From contig NZ_QPIE01000004.1 in NCBI RefSeq assembly GCF_003336205.1, positions 248,001 through 312,000 on the forward strand: 64,000 nucleotides of DNA. Reading direction: 5' to 3'. This document shows, in pieces, positions 56,531 to 64,000 of this stretch; the stretch's first letter is position 1, and every line of letters begins with the position of its first letter. The notes under the pieces are model-generated. The model saw only the letters and a program-made list of their open reading frames with translations. It was not told the origin of the DNA and ran no database searches. The translations under genes were made by a program, and so were the position numbers. The DNA is from Chryseobacterium lacus (GTDB lineage: Bacteria > Bacteroidota > Bacteroidia > Flavobacteriales > Weeksellaceae).

Positions 56531-56791
56531 TTATTGGTTTTTAATTTTTTTGATCAGGTCATCCATTTTATTTCGCATCGTTGGGTAGGAGAGGTCGGCC
56601 TGTCTTGCCATTTCTTTAATACTTCCGGAGGAAAGAAAAAAATTCAGGATAAATTCCTGTTCATCCTGAGAAAGTTGGAGATAAAGTGGCAAATCATAGT
56701 TTCCGCTTACGCTCGTTTCACACAGGTTGCATTTCAATTGGTGAACGTTAAGTGCAGTTTCACAACTGGGACAATGTACAGGAAGTTTCAT
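56531..56791 (-). CDS. DUF2089 zinc-ribbon/helix-turn-helix regulator
   Basis: 86 residues. Two CxxC pairs (CPSCETAL and CNLCETSV) make an N-terminal zinc ribbon, and SSGSIKEMARQADLSYPTMRNKMDDLIKKI is a helix-turn-helix. This is the DUF2089 layout, a putative transcription factor. It precedes and probably controls the YIP1-like gene 4 bases on. Confidence 0.9.
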   Translation of the reverse strand: MKLPVHCPSCETALNVHQLKCNLCETSVSGNYDLPLYLQLSQDEQEFILNFFLSSGSIKEMARQADLSYPTMRNKMDDLIKKIKNQ

Positions 56792-56823
56792 TGTTATTTT
56801 AATTTAATTAATACTTTATTGCA

Positions 56824-56831
56824 CAAAGTTA
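56824..56831 (-). promoter_or_regulatory. -7 promoter box of the DUF2089/YIP1 operon
   Basis: TAACTTTG on the minus strand, 32 bases before the start codon. Confidence 0.5.
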
Positions 56832-56942
56832 AATAATGTTTTAATATTAACAAATCATTTTGGATTTTAATTTATTAAATGGACACTTTTATTGATTTCT
56901 AGAATATCCCACTTCACCGAGAGTCATTTGTGATACGAAAAG

Positions 56943-56968
56943 AAGCCGTCTCACAACTGAGGCGGCTT
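56943..56968 (-). terminator. Terminator of the gene at 56990-57712
   Basis: 11-bp stem AAGCCGTCTCA/TGAGGCGGCTT (one G-U) with a 4-nt loop; on the minus strand it is followed by a T-rich stretch, 21 bases past the stop. Confidence 0.65.
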
Positions 56969-56989
56969 TATAAGAAGGATTTTAGGATG

Positions 56990-57712
56990 CTATATCCTAT
57001 TTATTCCGGTCCAAAGGTAAGTTGCCGAAAAGGTTTCTGATCTTTTTTCCGATAACCCGTTACCGCTGTACTGCACCATGCCTATAATCAGAAGCCATCC
57101 CGGAGCGTCATCCGCAGGCACTGTCCATTCCTGAGCCGGGTTTTCAGAAGAACGGCCGACCTCCATCGTCAACGTGGAGACTATCTTAAGCGGTACGTCC
57201 GTTGAATTCAGGTTGACCGACACTGCTGTGAAGGTCAGCAACGCAGAAGTTGCTTTTGGAAGTGTTTTGATTTCCCTGCCCCATTTTATGGCGGGCAGGC
57301 TTACCTTCAGTGCTCCGTTTGCGGTTCCTTTAAAAAAGGGAAAAAAATTCGTACGTTCGTGCCATTTCAGTTTCCGATTAAACTCAAAGCCTATCAGTGC
57401 TTCCGGACTTCCGAACTGCGGCTCCTCTTGCTGCGCACCGTTGCGCCCACGCGTAATACATTTCTGCAGCCTGCCCCGGTGTTGTGCTGCCAGATACTGT
57501 ATAGCAGGCATCTGCAGTCGATTAAGCAATTTAGTTCTGAATTTTTTTTCCCGACTGCTCACCATCCCGAAAACTTTTGAAGCAGCCTTGGTACGCTCCG
57601 ACTGCCTTACCAAGTCAGGTCTCAACCGTGTATATTTCCGGTCGCCATCATTTACAAATACGATCTCTCCGAGGGCACCGCTCAAATTTCCTTTTTTGTT
57701 AATATTGGCCAT
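56990..57712 (-). CDS. Uncharacterised protein next to repeat copy B
   Basis: 240 residues, no signal peptide and no named family that I can assign. The N-terminal pattern LSGALGEIVFVNDGDRKY, LRPDLVRQSERTKAASKVFG is reminiscent of DUF6266-like Bacteroidota proteins. The first 120 residues are basic (many Arg/Lys), the second half is beta-rich and neutral (LLTFTAVSVNLNSTDVPLKI). Its base composition (CCG, GGC) looks richer in GC than its neighbours. Start lies 37 bases from repeat copy B, with the RHS region beyond, so it may be accessory cargo. Confidence 0.7.
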   Translation of the reverse strand: MANINKKGNLSGALGEIVFVNDGDRKYTRLRPDLVRQSERTKAASKVFGMVSSREKKFRTKLLNRLQMPAIQYLAAQHRGRLQKCITRGRNGAQQEEPQFGSPEALIGFEFNRKLKWHERTNFFPFFKGTANGALKVSLPAIKWGREIKTLPKATSALLTFTAVSVNLNSTDVPLKIVSTLTMEVGRSSENPAQEWTVPADDAPGWLLIIGMVQYSGNGLSEKRSETFSATYLWTGINRI

Positions 57713-57749
57713 ACTATTCAGTTTGAGTTTTCTCTTTTTAATTACGTTC

Positions 57750-57934
57750 TTAGAGCCTGTTTACATTTTATCGATATTTTTAGTATAGATATTTTAATCA
57801 TTCTGAATTACACTTTTATGCTCTTTTCGGCGTATTTCACCCTTTTAACCCGCTAACCTTTCAATCTAAAAGAGCAAAATCCATCCAGAAATAGCGATAA
57901 AAATTGAAAATTGTAAAATTTAAACAAGCTCTTA
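57750..57934. mobile_element. Repeat element copy B with inverted ends
   Basis: 185 bp, same orientation as copy A. Left end TTAGAGCCTGTTTACATTTTA, right end TAAAATTTAAACAAGCTCTTA. The middle (AATCATTCTGAATTACAC to AGAGCAAAATCCATCC) is nearly identical to copy A, which carries a few extra bases near its centre. A lone end-like sequence, AGTTAAACAGGCACCTAAA, lies at 58017-58035. Copy A and B bracket about 4.3 kb. Confidence 0.6.
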
Positions 57935-58035
57935 AAGATACATTTTTTTTATGATCGATGCGAAGGGAGCGTATTAGTAGTTTTTTCAAAAAATAATTAC
58001 AAAAACTCAAGCAATAAAGTTAAACAGGCACCTAA

Positions 58036-58313
58036 AAATCTATGTTTTTTTTCTCCATTTACATTTTTTTTAGTACCTTTCATCTCTTATTCTGATCACA
58101 TGCAGGATCCATGATCCTGTGTTATGCATTTTCGGCTGTCTTTTTTCTCATTTATTTATTTATTTTTATCTCTGACCTATTGCACTTGCATTGGACTTGT
58201 AATGTCGTTGTATTGCTCTTACCGGCGGTGACCCCTCGGTATGTCTATAGGTATGGTACGGGTAAAGAGACGCGAGAGGGTTCATCGATTCATGGGGTAT
58301 AGGAGGGGTTCTG
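58036..58313. other. Gene-free stretch before the RHS region
   Basis: T-rich sequence without a believable gene. RHS homology starts abruptly at 58314, in a frame with a stop at 58263, so the 5' end of the RHS gene is missing and this stretch is likely junk at the junction. Confidence 0.5.
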
Positions 58314-60095
58314 CATACCTACTACGTATATAACGAATACGACCAGCTCGCCTTTGTGGTTCCGCCACTGGCTGCCGTTCCACCTTCGCTTACCACCACC
58401 ATTCTGGATCAACTCTGTTACCAATACCGCTATGATGGCCGGAACCGGCTGGTGGAAAAGAAGCTTCCCGGAAAAGGCTGGGAATATATGGTGTATGACA
58501 AAGCAGACCGCCTGATTCTCACCCAGGATGCCAATCTGGAACAACAGGGAAAATGGATGATTACCAAGTATGATATTTTCGGAAGGGTGGCTTATACCGG
58601 GATTCTGCCGGGAGGTAACAGAATCAGCATGCAGAACCAGATCACGAATCTTGTGATCACCGAAACAAGAGATACCGCGGGGTTTTCAAAGAACGGCATG
58701 CAGGTGTACTACACGAATGGGTATTTTACCAATATCCAAACAGTTCTGTCTGTCAACTATTACGACACCTATCCCACAGGCAGCCCTGCGCTTCCTGCAC
58801 AGATCTTAGGTCAGGATATTCTTTCTCAGGATGCGCAAAGCCATAACCAGAGCACCAAGTCGCTGCCTACGGCAAGCTATGTAAAGAACATAGAAGATGA
58901 CAACTGGACAAAAACCTATACCTGGTATGATAAAAAAGGCAGGGCCGTCGCCACCCATAGCATCAACCATCTCGGAGGCTACACCAGAACGGAATCTTTG
59001 CTGGATTTTGCGGGAGTCCCACAGCAAACCTACACCTACCACAAAAGGCTGAACAGCGATGCCGAAAAAGTGATTGAGGAGACCTTTACTTACGACCACC
59101 AGAACAGGCTGCTGGAGCACAAACATGAGGTGGATTCTCAGCCTGAAGAAATCCTTGCCCAGAACGAATACAACGAGCTTTCTCAGCTTGCCAACAAACA
59201 AGTAGGCAACGGTTTGCAGAGCATCGATTACGAGTATAATATCAGAGGGTGGATGACAAAAATCAATGAACCTACAGATCTTAATGGAAAATTGTTCGGG
59301 TATCAGATAAAATATACCAATCCCGAGGAGGCCACTGCACGGTTTAACGGAAATATTGCCGAAATAGACTGGGCAAAGGCCACCGGTTTTAATGAACCTA
59401 CCATCAGAAGATACAGTTATTCTTATGATGCTATTAACCGGCTTGCCAACGCCAACTTTTCCGAACCCAATACCGCTTTCCCCAATAATGAATTTTACAA
59501 TGAAAATATTTCCTATGACTTGAACGGGAATATCCAGCATCTTTTACGTAATGCCCCTTCGTTTTACGGCAATTATGCAGAGCAGATTGATGAACTTTCC
59601 TACGAATACAACGGAAACCGCTTGATCACCGTGAATGATGGCAGCGGAAATCCCACAGGATATGAAGGCGGAGGAAATCCTATGGAATATGATGCCAACG
59701 GCAATATGCTTACGATGCCGGATAAATACATCAATCAAATAGGGTATAATTATTTGAACCTTCCTAATGCTATAGGAATACATGAAAATAAGTTTAAATT
59801 TCTGTATCTGTACCGTGCAGACGGTACCAAACTTAGAAAGCTCACAAACCTTACGCAACAAGACGGGGAGTTTGCTACCATCACCGAATATATTGACGGG
59901 TTTCATTATCTTACCACTCAAGGTGCGCCTGACAACAATGCGAACCCCGTGTATTTTGCGTATGAGCAGGAAGCCTTTATTGAAGAAATGCAGCTGAGCC
60001 CCAATGAAACTGCCTTACGCTTTTTCCCAACCGCTGAAGGCTTTTATGATTTTGAAAATAGTGAGTATATTTACCAGTATAAAGATCACCTTTGA
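58314..60095 (+). pseudogene. RHS/YD-repeat protein, 5'-truncated body, stopped by an in-frame TGA
   Basis: About 594 codons of an RHS (polymorphic toxin) protein. Recognisable homology begins with TYYVYNEYDQLAFVVPPLA and runs through YD-type repeats such as YRYDGRNRLVEKKLPG, FTYDHQNRLLEHKHEVD, YSYDAINRLANANF, ISYDLNGNIQHLL and MEYDANGNMLTMPD. There is no start codon at the homology edge; GTG at 58356 would cut into it. The frame ends at TGA (60093-60095) inside IYQYKDHL, where the second copy has GGA (Gly). The following codons stay in frame with the next entry. Confidence 0.85.
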
Positions 60096-60413
60096 AACGT
60101 GAGATTAAGTTATAAAGATGAAGGAAACCAAAACCCGATCGTAACGGACAGCAATGATTATTATCCTTTTGGGATGAGCTTTGTTAGAAACTCTGAAGAA
60201 GATGCTCATTTTGGCGTAGGAAGTTATACTAATTACAAGTACAACGGGAAAGAGCTACAGGAGACCGGGATGTACGATTACGGCTGGCGCATGTATATGC
60301 CGGATATCGCTAGATGGAACGGGATCGACCAGTTGGCTGAAAAATTTTCAAGCAACTCGCCCTACAATTATGTAGGTAACAATCCTATCCTTATTTTTGA
60401 TCCTGATGGAAGA
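60078..60413 (+). repeat. RHS 3' core, copy 1 of 3 (336 bp)
   Basis: Codes for YKDHL-stop-NVRLSYKDE through DPDGR (112 codons with the TGA). Same length, without indels, as the copies at 61827 and 63440. Confidence 0.85.
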
Positions 60414-61178
60414 GATTGGTATTATACAAATGATGGGCAGTATCTATATGATAAGAGCTTAAACAGAGATAATGCCACCCAATTTTTCAAAGATAACGGT
60501 ATAGAGGGTGCCAAATATGCTTTTGAAAGTAATACGATGGGTTATATGCATTATGCTGCCAACGGTTACATTTATGATGATTCTGCTTCTGGTGGAGGTA
60601 AAGCTATTGAAAGCGGAAAAATGCAGCATATTGAAGAAGTAATCATTAACCATCCAAATGCGATCGCAAAAAGAAATGCAGAAGCAGCAAGATATAGACT
60701 GCGTGATGCAGAGGCTAAAATGTTTGGAGGATATGCGTATGGGATGTCAGTAGGTTATACATATGGTACAACTGGATATACCCTTTCTTTGCTTCAAAAC
60801 TTTGGTACAGGCCAAGCTAAATTATTCGGTACAGCTTTAACGGGTTTAGCTAAAGAAAGTTACGGATTCAATTTTCAATTAAACATTTTGTCTGCGTATG
60901 GAACAAACACAGATGGCTCTCGTAATACGGATGTTTTTGGCCAAGCTTTGGGGCACGGCACCGAAGTTTCAGGCTCTTATATTTTTGGAGGCTCAGCAAA
61001 TACAAGTGCCAATGCTACTACTGGACTCCCTACAACTTTTGGAACAAGGGCGGTAAATATTAGTTTAGGTACATCTGTAGGAGGAGGGATTTCAAGGACT
61101 TATACTACCGATTTAACCCCTTCGCTTAATCGTTTTTTAAAATTTAACTGGGTTCAGCATAAACCACAATTTGATTAG
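60096..61178 (+). pseudogene. RHS cassette 1: conserved core plus C-terminal tip, after the nonsense codon
   Basis: Continuation of the preceding frame. The RHS core (NVRLSYKDEGNQNPIVTDSN, DYYPFGMSF, YKYNGKELQETGMYDYG, YMPDIARWNG, NNPILIFDPDGR) ends at 60413. After DPDGR the sequence becomes a variable tip of 255 residues with no recognised toxin domain: helical and charged at first (IEEVIINHPNAIAKRNAEAARYR), then Gly/Ala/Thr-rich (SYIFGGSANTSANATTG). GTG at 60099 could restart translation. A small lipoprotein gene begins 3 bases after its stop, as expected for toxin tip and immunity gene. Confidence 0.75.
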
Positions 61179-61181
61179 AGT

Positions 61182-61538
61182 ATGAAAAATATAATAATAC
61201 TTGTTTTTTTGTTTGTGTTTTTTCAATCCTGTATTGATTGTAAAAGAGATACTGATACGGCATATAATGAAGAATGTAATTTAGTTGTAGAGATATCACC
61301 GACAGAATATCCATATTTATTTAAAGCCAAAGGCTATGATCCTATTACAAAAGAAGTGAAAATTTGCCATAATGATAGTAGATGGTGGAGCTTATATAAA
61401 AAAGAGATTGAAGAGGGAGATACTATTGTTAAAAAGAAAGGGGATTTAGTGTTTTATATCCATAAGAAAGACACTGTCATAGCACACGAATGGGTGTGCT
61501 ATGACGGCAAGGGAAAGCATACCTATACCAATAAATAA
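61182..61538 (+). CDS. Small lipoprotein, candidate immunity protein of RHS cassette 1
   Basis: 118 residues. Signal sequence with lipobox FFQSC (cysteine about residue 17). The rest is short and charged, with ECNLVVEISPTEYPYLF and two further cysteine pairs; ends HEWVCYDGKGKHTYTNK. No named family. It begins 3 bases past the RHS stop, is in the same frame and separates cassette 1 from cassette 2. Position and size match the immunity partner of an RHS toxin tip; that role is inferred. Confidence 0.7.
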   Translation: MKNIIILVFLFVFFQSCIDCKRDTDTAYNEECNLVVEISPTEYPYLFKAKGYDPITKEVKICHNDSRWWSLYKKEIEEGDTIVKKKGDLVFYIHKKDTVIAHEWVCYDGKGKHTYTNK

Positions 61539-62861
61539 TTTAATTGTGTTCAACGGAATGACATAAAACTGAAGAAAAACTTCCTTTCCACCGGACCTGA
61601 GGGTCAAATGTATTCTTCTTCTACAGAATACCTGGATGGATTTCATTACGCTTCCTCGGTAGGAGATGATGAATTATGGCAAATGTTTCAGGATGCCGGT
61701 GGCAATGCTTACGAAATGGAAGCCTTTATCGCCTTCACCATCGAAACCAATTTCGTAGATGTCTTGAAATTCTTTCCCACCGCAGAAGGCTTTTATGATT
61801 TTGAAAATAATGAATATATTTACCAGTATAAAGACCACCTCGGAAACGTGAGATTAAGCTATAAAGATGAAGGAAACCAAAACCCAATTGTAACTGACTC
61901 CAACGATTATTATCCCTTCGGGATGAGCTTTGTAAGGAATGAAGATGAGGAAGCTAAGTTTGGAGTGGGAAGTTATTATAACTACAAGTACAATGGTAAG
62001 GAACTGCAAGAAACCGGGATGTATGATTATGGCGCGAGGTTTTATATGCCGGATGCTGTAATTTGGGGACAACATGATCCACTTGCAGAAGTTTCCAGAA
62101 GATTTTCGCCCTATGCTTATGCGTTTAATAATCCTATTCGTTATATTGATCCTGATGGAAGAACGGGGCAGGATTGGATATTAAGAAATGGAACCTGGAA
62201 ATATGACGAAAATATTACGTCTGTAACACAAGCTCAGAATACTCCCGGTGTTAGCGGTTTTGCTGCCAATGGCACATTAGTCCAATATAGTGATGGTGGA
62301 TATGCAAGATTGAATGAAGGGGGAAATGTTGATTGGCTTCCAAACAGTTCCACACAAGATAAGATCACAAATTCTTTAGCCATGTTAGGACAGACGATAG
62401 GGGGAAATTCTGCAACCACCTGGCCGGAAGAGACCTTTCTTCAGATAACGAATTATGGAGGATTAGCGAGAACTGACTTTGATGCAAGCACCCATGACAA
62501 GAAATTTGCTAATGATAAGATTATCCCTATTGATTGGGGAAGTTTCGTAGCACCACAAAGCCTTCCAGGAGGAAATAGTTTTGGGGAGAGGTTCTCTGCT
62601 CTGGCTGAAGGAATAAAAAATATTTTGGGTGTAGCCGAATCTCTAAACCAAATACAGTCCAAAGATACTGTTGTTAGTGTACAAGTTCCTGTAGGGGTAA
62701 AGTTTCAAGATGGTAAACCCGTAGTTAGAGATTCCACGATGAATTTTGGAACTCCTTTAAGACATCCAAGTATGTATCGTGGATCTAAAGGTAATGGTTA
62801 TGACATGTTCAATGATGATATTAAAAGACAAATGGATAGCGTATGGAATTCAAGAAAATAA
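61539..62861 (+). CDS. RHS cassette 2: orphan 3' end of an RHS gene with a different tip
   Basis: Frame open from 61539; RHS homology is visible from LKKNFLSTGPEGQ (about 61569) and the first ATG is at 61608. It contains STEYLDGFHYASSVG, KFFPTAEGFYDFENNEYIYQYKDHLGNVRL, the 336-bp core, then DPDGR and a 233-residue tip that differs from cassette 1 (GTWKYDENITSVTQAQ, SFGERFSALAEGIKNILG, ending DDIKRQMDSVWNSRK). No signal peptide, no RHS body: it is an orphan C-terminal module. Its end overlaps the next lipoprotein gene by 19 bases. Confidence 0.78.
   Translation, partial: FNCVQRNDIKLKKNFLSTGPEGQMYSSSTEYLDGFHYASSVGDDELWQMFQDAGGNAYEMEAFIAFTIETNFVDVLKFFPTAEGFYDFENNEYIYQYKDHLGNVRLSYKDEGNQNPIVTDSNDYYPFGMSFVRNEDEEAKFGVGSYYNYKYNGKELQETGMYDYGARFYMPDAVIWGQHDPLAEVSRRFSPYAYAFNNPIRYIDPDGRTGQDWILRNGTWKYDENITSVTQAQNTPGVSGFAANGTLVQYSDGGYARLNEGGNVDWLPNSSTQDKITNSLAMLGQTIGGNSATTWPEETFLQITNYGGLARTDFDASTHDKKFANDKIIPIDWGSFVAPQSLPGGNSFGERFSALAEGIKNILGVAESLNQIQSKDTVVSVQVPVGVKFQDGKPVVRDSTMNFGTPLRHPSMYRGSKGNGYDMFNDDIKRQMDSVWNSRK
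61827..62162 (+). repeat. RHS 3' core, copy 2 of 3 (336 bp)
   Basis: Intact version of the core from YKDHLGNVRL to DPDGR (112 codons). Homology to copy 1 extends about 60 bases further upstream (FFPTAEGFYDFEN). Confidence 0.85.
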
Positions 62862-63406
62862 ATACAAAAACAAGTATCTTCGTTCTACTATTACTAACGG
62901 TTTCCTGTGCAAAGAGTGATAGAATAGATATTGAATATCAGGATAAATATAAGATAGAAAAAGTCTACAAAAATAATCGGTTGATCTCCTCTAAAACATT
63001 TGAGGATGAGAAGCTAATTTGGCATGCAGAATACAAAAATGGAAAATTACAAAAAGGTATCGAATACTATCCAGACCAAACAGTAAAAACAGTTTCTGAG
63101 TTGATTAAGAGTCCTAATCATTTTTATAACGTTTTATATCGGAAAAATGGCAAAATAAAAAGTAAAGGCGAGTCGGATTTTTTTATGAAAGACAAAACTT
63201 TTTTGAAAAGAGGCGGAACTATTTATTATACTGAAGATGGGAAAATATCTGAGATAATGGTTTTTGAACATAACGATAAAAAGGAGTTTTTAATACGGCA
63301 CACTATTCTTGACACCATAACAGATACGATCATTGTCGATAAAGTATATGATCCACCAATGACAGTCGAAGAATATAATGCCAATTATTTTATTAGTATA
63401 AACTGA
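62843..63406 (+). CDS. Lipoprotein, candidate immunity protein of RHS cassette 2
   Basis: 187 residues. Signal sequence with lipobox LLTVSC (cysteine about residue 22). The body has MORN/YwqK-like repeats of the form NGKLQKGIEYYPDQ and NGKIKSKGESD, and GGTIYYTEDGKISEIMVF. It starts inside the last codons of cassette 2 (19-base overlap), so the pair is translationally coupled, the normal layout for toxin tip and immunity gene. Immunity function is inferred from position. Confidence 0.72.
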   Translation: MEFKKINTKTSIFVLLLLTVSCAKSDRIDIEYQDKYKIEKVYKNNRLISSKTFEDEKLIWHAEYKNGKLQKGIEYYPDQTVKTVSELIKSPNHFYNVLYRKNGKIKSKGESDFFMKDKTFLKRGGTIYYTEDGKISEIMVFEHNDKKEFLIRHTILDTITDTIIVDKVYDPPMTVEEYNANYFISIN

Positions 63407-63439
63407 CAAAAGAGTGTAATCGATTCAGATAATCCGTGA

Positions 63440-63775
63440 GACAAAAACCATTTAGGAAAAGTGAGATTGAGCTATAAAAATGAAGGAAACCAAAACCAAA
63501 TAGTAACCGATAGTAATGACTATTATCCCTTCGGGATGAGTTTTGTGAGAAACTCTGAGGAAGATGCTCATTTTGGAACTGGAAGTTATTTTAATTATAA
63601 ATACAACGGAAAAGAATTACAGGAGACTGGGATGTATGATTATGGTGCGAGGTTTTATATGCCGGATATTGGAAGGTGGGGAGTCATAGACGAACTTGCG
63701 GAAACTTCGAGAAGATGGTCACCTTATACTTATGCTTACAACAATCCTATAAGATTTATTGATCCTGATGGGCGT
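63440..63775 (+). repeat. RHS 3' core, copy 3 of 3 (336 bp)
   Basis: Exactly 336 bp to DPDGR, like the other two copies, with more substitutions at the left edge (DKNHLGK for YKDHLGN). The left edge of homology coincides with the cassette start. Confidence 0.82.
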
Positions 63776-64000
63776 GAAAATTTAGACATCCACATTCTAG
63801 GATCACTTGCCAGAGATGCATTCGATCAATTGCAAGCCAACAGTCAGCTAAATATGACAATGGATAGTAATGGTAAACTTAACACAACTAATTTAAGCAC
63901 TTCCGATTATAATAAATTATCTTCTACTGATCAGGTGTTATACAATGGGATAAAAAACACCAATATTGATTCAAGAATTTATGCCGAGAATGATAATATT
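63440..64000 (+). CDS. RHS cassette 3: orphan 3' end, continues past window
   Basis: Open frame starting after a TGA at 63437-63439 and running off the window end. It begins directly with the core, KNHLGKVRLSYKNEGNQNQI, through YYPFGMSFVRNSEED, YMPDIGRWGVIDELAETSRRW and DPDGR (63773-63775), then a third tip, ENLDIHILGSLARDAFDQLQ, unlike the other two. The only early start candidate is GTG at 63461. There is no RHS body or signal peptide in front, so it is an orphan cassette. Confidence 0.75.

Noticed and set aside
58111-58302. 63-codon open frame with a hydrophobic start before the RHS region
   Set aside because: No homology, low-complexity hydrophobic start, no promoter, and it runs across the RHS breakpoint in another frame.
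60093-60095. TGA read as selenocysteine
   Set aside because: Other copies have glycine, no selenocysteine-insertion context is expected in this family, and no selenium genes are seen; a nonsense mutation is simpler.
60078-63775. CRISPR-like array from the three repeats
   Set aside because: The repeats are 336 bp and coding, with kilobase gene-bearing spacers.

Overview
The window looks like a chromosomal segment of a Flavobacteriia/Weeksellaceae bacterium of the Chryseobacterium type (Bacteroidota). Evidence: AT-rich intergenic DNA, many promoters with the Bacteroidota -7 box TAnnTTTG close to start codons, a SusC/SusD pair, a type IX secretion (T9SS) sorting-domain protein, large single-chain PurL, CCC-motif/DUF5522/DUF4136 family proteins and Flavobacteria-style RHS proteins. 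This is inferred from protein families; no 16S gene is present.

Layout. 1-9.4 kb: end of acs, then rel (ppGpp), nhaA, a YihY-type membrane protein, rlmH, an SLC1-type symporter, an Mrp Fe-S carrier and an Nfu scaffold, closed by a 117-bp MITE-like element. 9.6-13.8 kb: dacB (PBP4), an orphan histidine kinase and an M1 peptidase. 14.0-20.9 kb: a four-gene outer-membrane locus (SusC, SusD, glycerophosphodiesterase, calcineurin-type phosphatase) that probably harvests organophosphate. 21-27 kb: purB and purL. 27-31 kb: small regulators, hsp20, gcvT, idi. 31.5-34.6 kb: a cobalamin-riboswitch operon with a BtuB-like receptor and a beta-propeller surface lipoprotein that may be a BtuG equivalent. 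34.7-48 kb: cdd, an old-yellow-enzyme homologue, D-cysteine desulfhydrase-like enzyme, glucosaminidase-LysM, hemL, lpd, a catalase-like protein, CvfB-like protein, tRNA-Pro and hemB. 48-55.6 kb: lptB with an unusual C-terminal fusion, an ABC exporter, a cobalamin adenosyltransferase, thiamine pyrophosphokinase, arginine decarboxylase and a HAD phosphatase.

56-64 kb is accessory DNA. Two direct copies of a ~190-bp element with inverted ends (53.25 and 57.75 kb) bracket a 4.3-kb segment. The second copy is followed by an RHS polymorphic-toxin region: a 5'-truncated RHS body broken by an in-frame TGA, then three copies of the same 336-bp RHS 3' core. Each core leads into a different C-terminal tip; the first two tips are each followed by a small lipoprotein gene that is a candidate immunity gene, and the third runs off the window. 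This is the most interesting part of the window: it looks like an array of orphan RHS tip/immunity cassettes that could swap onto a full-length RHS gene by recombination.

Genes that work together: hemL and hemB (haem precursors, not adjacent); the riboswitch, receptor and propeller lipoprotein (B12 capture) with the PduO-type adenosyltransferase elsewhere; Mrp and Nfu (Fe-S delivery); SusCD with GDPD and phosphatase (one transcription unit).
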